Assembly: GCF_023078275.1 (NCBI RefSeq)
Contig: NC_062979.1
Location: forward strand, 11,538,502 to 11,602,501
From: Leguminivora glycinivorella
Taxonomy: Eukaryota > Arthropoda > Insecta > Lepidoptera > Tortricidae
Direction of reading: 5' to 3'
Length of the DNA stretch: 64,000 nt
The notes under the pieces were generated by a model that saw only the letters and a list, made by a program, of their open reading frames with translations, searched no databases and had not been told where the DNA came from. This document shows, one piece after another, positions 58,214-64,000 of this stretch. Both the position numbers and the translations under genes were made by a program. How positions within the stretch are numbered: the stretch's first letter is position 1; each line of letters begins with the position of its first letter.

Positions 58214-61200
58214 ACGAAGCACGGCCGTTAGAGAGGGACGGCTGTGCACGCCATCTTGCCTGCATCGAATATTTAGTCACGCGCAGTAAAGCAGGGTTTC
58301 TATTTTTTGCGCGCTCGTCTGACCTCGTTGGTTTATCGTTATCACACGGCTCTAATAATGGATTTCACTCGGCGAGGAATGCGCGCCGGCTTGACAAGCG
58401 GGTGTAATAACAAAGATAACCTTCGCCCGTAGTTCATCAAATTTATTTGCATACGTTACGAGCACACTGAGGTCTGACGTCACCTCTTTTCTATCCTGGC
58501 TTTTACAACTTACATGAAGGATTAATCAGTATTAGTATAGTATAATAGACGACGTTGTTGTGACTGCTTACGCGTCTGATAAACTACGACCCACTTAACC
58601 TCTTTAATGCTTAGGTTCAGAGTCAATTAGCAAGCCAATAGTTTTAACAGCTGTGCGCAAATGGGACACAATTGGACGCTTTCAAAGCTGCCAACTTTAA
58701 TAAAGGCATTTTAAGTCTATTACGCCGGACTGTATCATTCAAATTACAGACTAACGCAGAAACTGTGAATTTTACATTAAAAATAACGGCATTATGAGAT
58801 GGCCAGGAACCGCTGGGTTAGAGTTGTACTCGTTCCACGGAATTCGACCGTTTCCGAGGCGATTGAAGGTCGTCTAAAGCACGATTATGCTAAGAGCACG
58901 ATTAATCAATCGTGACTGCGGGTATTCTTTGCTGATTATGTTAAACATGATTGCGTTTAACACGGTAAGCACCTAATTTATTTATTCCTTAATGAGCGGT
59001 TTATTCTGTGCAGCAATTAACTTTGTAAGAAGCATTATCTCATATTACTACTATAGGTGATTTGCGTTTTTTAACAATGTTGTTAATAAATTTTGTTTTC
59101 ACTGAATACAGTGCGAAGTCATCGACATAAAATAAGAAGTTAGAGTCTGAAGCACTAATACAAGTACCTAACGTAAAATTTGGATGCTAATTCAAAAACT
59201 TTGGGAAGCGATATTATTATACTTACACACAAATTTGCACCAGTTGCAGTAGGAACGGTCGTTTGAAACAAAACAAAGAGCAATGAATAAGAAGATACTA
59301 TAAATTAACTCTGGTAATGTAATACAAAGTTTATTCGCAGCCAGACAGCAATTATGTTGGAAACTTTAAGCGGTATTCACCAACACCAAAGTGGAGTCCC
59401 TCCCCCTCCCGTCGAAACCGGTTCAAACTCACAGCAGGGGTGAAATTGACAAAGTTCCACCACGGTGCGATCCGATTATTTCAGAATCCTTTAGGGGTTA
59501 ACTTTCTTCAATATTTTTTTTACCTAAACAGAAAAAAGTTGGCAGCTAACTAAATAAATGCCGTTCCGATCAGAGCATTGGTGAAAATTAATTGAAAATT
59601 TGAAATGCTACATTGTAACCAGGTGAATTGAAAACTTAATTACTATTAGATTATGTAAACGTGCACATTATTTCCAGGTGATGGGATTTTCCACAATCAT
59701 TGATACGATGCCAGATAACTGCAAATATTGACGTAAGCATTTGATGATTGATATTGTTTACCTTTAAGTGGGTTGTAAAAACGGCGAAGTGGAACTCTCG
59801 GCAGTGAACGAAACAAAGCAGAATGAGTATCCAAAGCAAATAAAGACATTGTTTGAAAGCAGAAAGGTTCAGGAAGTCGAGCACGATGGCGGAGTTTGCC
59901 GGGGCGGGCTACTTGCACAAAGTTGCTCCTAACTTCAACCGGATGAAACTTTGCAAAGTACCATAATAATGGATAGAAGGAGATAATCTACGAGTTTGTC
60001 ACTGTAAGCTAACTTTAGTAATGCGCTTCATAATTCTATTATGCTTATACAACATTAAAACCATCATATTATACAGGCAAATTAATTTTGACTTGCCTCT
60101 GGTAATATAATTATATTGATAATGGTATACAAAGTGAAATATTAACACGGCGTTTCATTCTGAATTTATAGTTAAATTATAAAGGTTTCACTACACCTTC
60201 GGCAATTTAAACATCTAAAATGAATATAAGTATCAATATTATTTTACCTATAATCAAGGTAGTATTTCACATATAAGTTATTAACATCAGCCACTTTAAT
60301 TACAATCTGCTTGAACCATTGTAAGTAATACTTAAGTTAGTAAGGATTGAACATTGTGGCAACTTAGTTTGTTAGTTTCCGACTAATGGGAATTGAGTTT
60401 GGCAAAGTCCTAAACTCGACAGAAGACAGAAGGCCAATACCAAAGTTAACACCGTTCTCACTGTAAATAACAAGATACTTAGAACAAATAGTTAACTTTT
60501 AAATACTTGTAAAGAAATTCAAAAAGTTACGGTTGTATTTAATTTAAGACAAGAAGAAACTATTGTAATCGGTAGATTGATGGATTTGCTGATGTAGTGT
60601 GAGGAGGACACAATGATTCTTTATTGTTTTCTAATCAGAACCAATTAGTTAGCAAACGTATAACTTTTCCCCTCTAGATTACATATTAGACTGACATACA
60701 TTGTAAATGACTACGTACAACCATCCCCCCCCTTCCCCCGAGTTCATTTATCTGTCAAACGCTAGTCAGAATTTAGGACAGGCTCACCTAACCGGCAACA
60801 TCGTTCACAGGCGGACTGCGCAGCCACGAGGGTAAAACAATAACTGTAAATTAAGCTGGAAACTCATTAAAAGCCTGAATAGGGAATGTGGGAGGAGCAC
60901 TCGTTTATTGGGGTAGAGAGTGTTTAACACGATCAAAGTTTAATTGCCCCAACGGAAGTTCCAACGTTAATATATCATGAATTCTGAGCGCATGCAAGAG
61001 ATCTTGCGCTATGACATGAATTAGTTACAACATTTTAAATTGGTACATAATTTAAGCTACGTATGGGATTAGCGTCATAGCAAATAAGACGTGCAATCAA
61101 ACCGAATAGATTAAGCTGATTGGAGAAATCTGCAACTTATGTACCTACTAAACAGTAGGTATACTTAGGTATTTAATATGCATAGGTTTGTGAACAAACT

Positions 61201-63608
61201 ATTATTTAGGTTTCAGATTTTTCTGGATAAATAACAGGACAGGAGTAAAATATGGTGATATCACATCACATACAGTTTTTAATAAAACAGTAACCAAGGA
61301 TCCCGACACCAGATTTGAGCCACAGTCTCCAACTGACCTCTGTACCTACCTATACAAAAATCCAATAACATGCTCCTTATATGATCATTAAGCATATGTC
61401 CAAAAGTATCCTCGAGTTCGAAGACGGTCAAAAAATTGGCTACAAGACATCCGTTGAACGTCGAAACTACTTAGTAGTCACTTTCGTCGCAAAGCTGTGG
61501 TGGTTCAATCTTTGGTTAGACAATGTACCTAAGGATGTAATGAAAAGAAATTAAAGTAAATTTACTTTTAATGTACGCCATGACAATGGAGAATGTGCAA
61601 CATATCGTGATCGCGTTCCTGTAATGGGTTATGATATCAGAAAAAATGGATAAAGAATTTGCGATATACTAATAATCATCATGTTGGAGGTAGCTGTATG
61701 ATAAAAATAATGATAAATTTGATGATAATAAATTAATACCTGCTTATCGCACATTGATTGTGCAATAAAGATCAAAGTCTAGACAAAGAAATAGAAAAGT
61801 AGACATTGTTTAAAAACGTGCGTGCAATGACCTCTACGGCTGCGCTATGAATGCTCAGCAAGTGCAAGCCTCTACATGTTTATTAGACAACTCTAATGGT
61901 AAAACGTCAGTTTGGTCAATTTCTTGGATGGGAACTTGGGAAGCCATTAATCAATGTTCAGGTCACTCCAATTATCAAGCTCTATCTTGGCATTTGTCCA
62001 AGTTTGTCGTCAGCATTTGCCTATTTTGTGTATAATTCATTTTCACCAATTTAAATAAACTTACTTGATTCAAATAAAAGGTTTTTCCAGTATTCCGATT
62101 CAGATATCAAGTCTGAAATATTGAGATCTTTCACCTTCGCCTGGTTCCATCAGTTAAGACCGCATAAGGCGATTCACGGCCAAATTTATTACTTCCTATT
62201 TTTAGTGTTCTGACCTTTACTCGGACATTTATTTAAACAAATGGATGATAAATTGATAATATACGTTATTCGTGGCAAGCGTATAGAAGGCTGACGTCAC
62301 ATGGACTTAAAGTAAATACTGCATGGAATACCCCAATCAACTAGAATAAACTCGAATGTCGTAAAGGTTGCCCTTGAGCTCGTATCTCGCCATAATCTTT
62401 TGGAGCAAAGCCAACTGATTCCGGACGTGATATTACTTTTAGTTAACATGAAGTTTAGCAGTTTAAGGTAATATCACGTAATATTTCTTGTGAAATGGTA
62501 GCCACTATACCATATTTAAGCGGAAACACAATAAGATTATATTTCAAGAGACTGGAGATAATGATTTCACAACTCTATTGTTCCTTAAGGTCATTGAAGA
62601 CATGAAGCAGTTTAGGAATTTCGGAGATTATCTGTATAGTTATAATCAGAATGTCAGCGTGAACAAAAAAGTAGAGATACGCTTCATACGCTTTGACAGG
62701 CGCTATTATAAGCATGATCATTGTTTTCAATATAAAAAAAAACAATGACAAATGGCATCCATTATGGCGGTACGTTTGGCGTGCCGCCACGGTCGTCGTC
62801 CTCGCCTTGACCAAGATCCGTGATCGGAGATGTCCGTCTGCTTGTATGTGCATATTAATTATCGACTTACATGTATCTGTTTTATTCATTTATTTTAATG
62901 GACCGTTTGCATTGCAACCTTCGAATATGTACTTGAAATCTGGATCGAATACTGTATGATTCTTAATAGTATTATCAACAAAAGTGTTCTTCTAAACAGT
63001 TTGAAATTAACAATGTATACAAAAAATACGTCAGCGAGAAGTTTAGTATTAAATTAGGTAAACAACACTAAAATACCTACTAGTAACTATTGTTATCAGT
63101 ATACATAGTTTGTAGTTGCATTACTGCGTGATTACAGTATGAGTACAAATGGCAGGAAGGAGTACAATTTATCTTTCAATGACCTAATTCACAACGTATC
63201 AGTTTGCATGTTATCGCTTCAAGTGATACATTTATGAACGAGGATTTGGTTCTTATCAGAGAAGTATTAAATATCATAACTCGCGTTATTCGAGACCGTA
63301 AATATTCCACAGCAAAGAAGAAAAAAACGATGTTATTACGATTGAGAGATGAGAAATTACTTTGATAATATTTTCTGAAATTCATGAAAGGAATTTAAAA
63401 TAATCTGGCAGGAGTAAAACGTCTCAGATGGACCGGCAGACATTTTGGCATCTCGCCCGCGAGCCACTTCACTGGCTGCCGTATCGTTGCATGCCATATG
63501 CCATACAACATCTCAGGATCTAAAAAACATGATCAATGTACCTATCCGCAATATAAAATGTAGGTTTCTACTACCCAAGCAATAAACTAGAGTAACTTGA
63601 CTTCCTTT
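58214..63608. other. No gene recognised
   Basis: Long AT-rich stretch. GCCATCTTG at 58250 lies just right of the Harbinger copy. GC-richer bits occur near 58290-58410, 59380-59470 and 62760-62840. No exon, RNA gene or repeat boundary is convincing. Confidence 0.5.
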
Positions 63609-63646
63609 GATCAAATATTTAGCCATGTGTGGCTTAATATTTGATC
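63609..63646. repeat. 38-nt near-perfect hairpin
   Basis: Arms of 17 nt (GATCAAATATTTAGCCA and its complement with one difference) around the 4-nt loop TGTG. Too short for a typical pre-miRNA and AT-rich. Confidence 0.7.
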
Positions 63647-64000
63647 TCTATTTTAACACTACCTACCTAGTTATCTAATAATTTTTGCTGGTGGTGATGT
63701 TGAAAGTAATAGATAACGAATTTTTACAGATATTTTGTCATACCTTGAATACTTATGTATATGAACGAGTAGCACTAAGATTAGGTACTTCTAATATTGA
63801 CTTTAGCTTTACGATCATGATACGCCTACAAATCCTACAAGCTACAAGTAAGTTAAATGGAAGAAAACCATTTACGCATGTTCTAATGAAGTAAGTCATT
63901 AAACTAAGTAAAGTTCTGCAAACAGCCTACCTACAATCATGTGATGATGTGACGTCCAATTTCTCATCATAAAACATAAGTATATATAAGCATAAGCTCT

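Noticed and set aside
61720..61775. Hairpin gcacattgattgtgc followed by AATAAAG, like a histone-type or polyadenylation end
   Set aside because: The stem is only 5 bp, no histone coding sequence is nearby, and AATAAA is frequent in AT-rich DNA.

Overview
The window reads as AT-rich nuclear DNA of an insect, most likely a moth or butterfly. That call rests on repeat signatures I recognise from lepidopteran genomes: a retroposon tail with the 'cccagcagtgggac' motif (7.56 kb, and reversed at 56.02 kb), an RTE-like tail with (TGTA)n ends (3.68 kb), an RTE copy ending in (GATGAT)n (15.83 kb), a BMC1-like A-tailed end (19.9 kb) and the '(AAAT)n' retroposon at 5.2-5.7 kb. No bacterial operon, rRNA, intact tRNA gene, CRISPR array or confidently identified host protein-coding exon was seen. 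I cannot name the species.

The unique DNA looks like an intergenic or intronic gene desert with scattered GC-richer islands. The best host-gene signal is on the minus strand at 5.8-6.3 kb: a GC-rich, promoter-like stretch, then about 210 nt without any ATG, then a strong splice donor. This could be an untranslated first exon.

The rest is mobile DNA, often with readable boundaries. Left to right: a 5'-truncated non-LTR remnant (1.3-1.66 kb, 11-bp target duplication); a second one on the minus strand (3.68-4.15 kb, 14-bp duplication); a small fold-back (4.25 kb); a retroposon with an antisense tRNA-like block (5.24-5.67 kb); two nested retroposon ends (7.5-8.3 kb); a nested complex at 15.8-20.2 kb; a 2.83-kb non-autonomous hAT element (21.9-24.7 kb, 8-bp duplication); a second copy of the 7.6-8.3 kb retroposon (28.4-29.1 kb, 12-bp duplication); a fold-back of degenerate CCAAA units (33.6-34.7 kb, 11-bp duplication); a 1-kb inverted-arm structure around a tRNA-like core (36.2-37.2 kb); small MITE-like fold-backs (39.05, 41.7, 56.1 kb); a 515-bp element of A/T runs (45.5-46.1 kb, 10-bp duplication); a nearly full-length CR1/Kiri-like LINE (46.2-51.1 kb); and a PIF/Harbinger deletion derivative keeping the transposase N-terminus (57.56-58.21 kb, TTA duplication).

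The most unusual locus is 15.8-20.2 kb. A minus-strand RTE copy flanked by a 15-bp duplication is split by a 3.7-kb terminal-inverted-repeat element I cannot assign to a family. That element is dense in TTATAAG-type palindromes, holds a ~120-bp tandem array, has a further fold-back inside it, and carries on its minus strand what looks like a decayed spliced gene beginning MSDELQNG.
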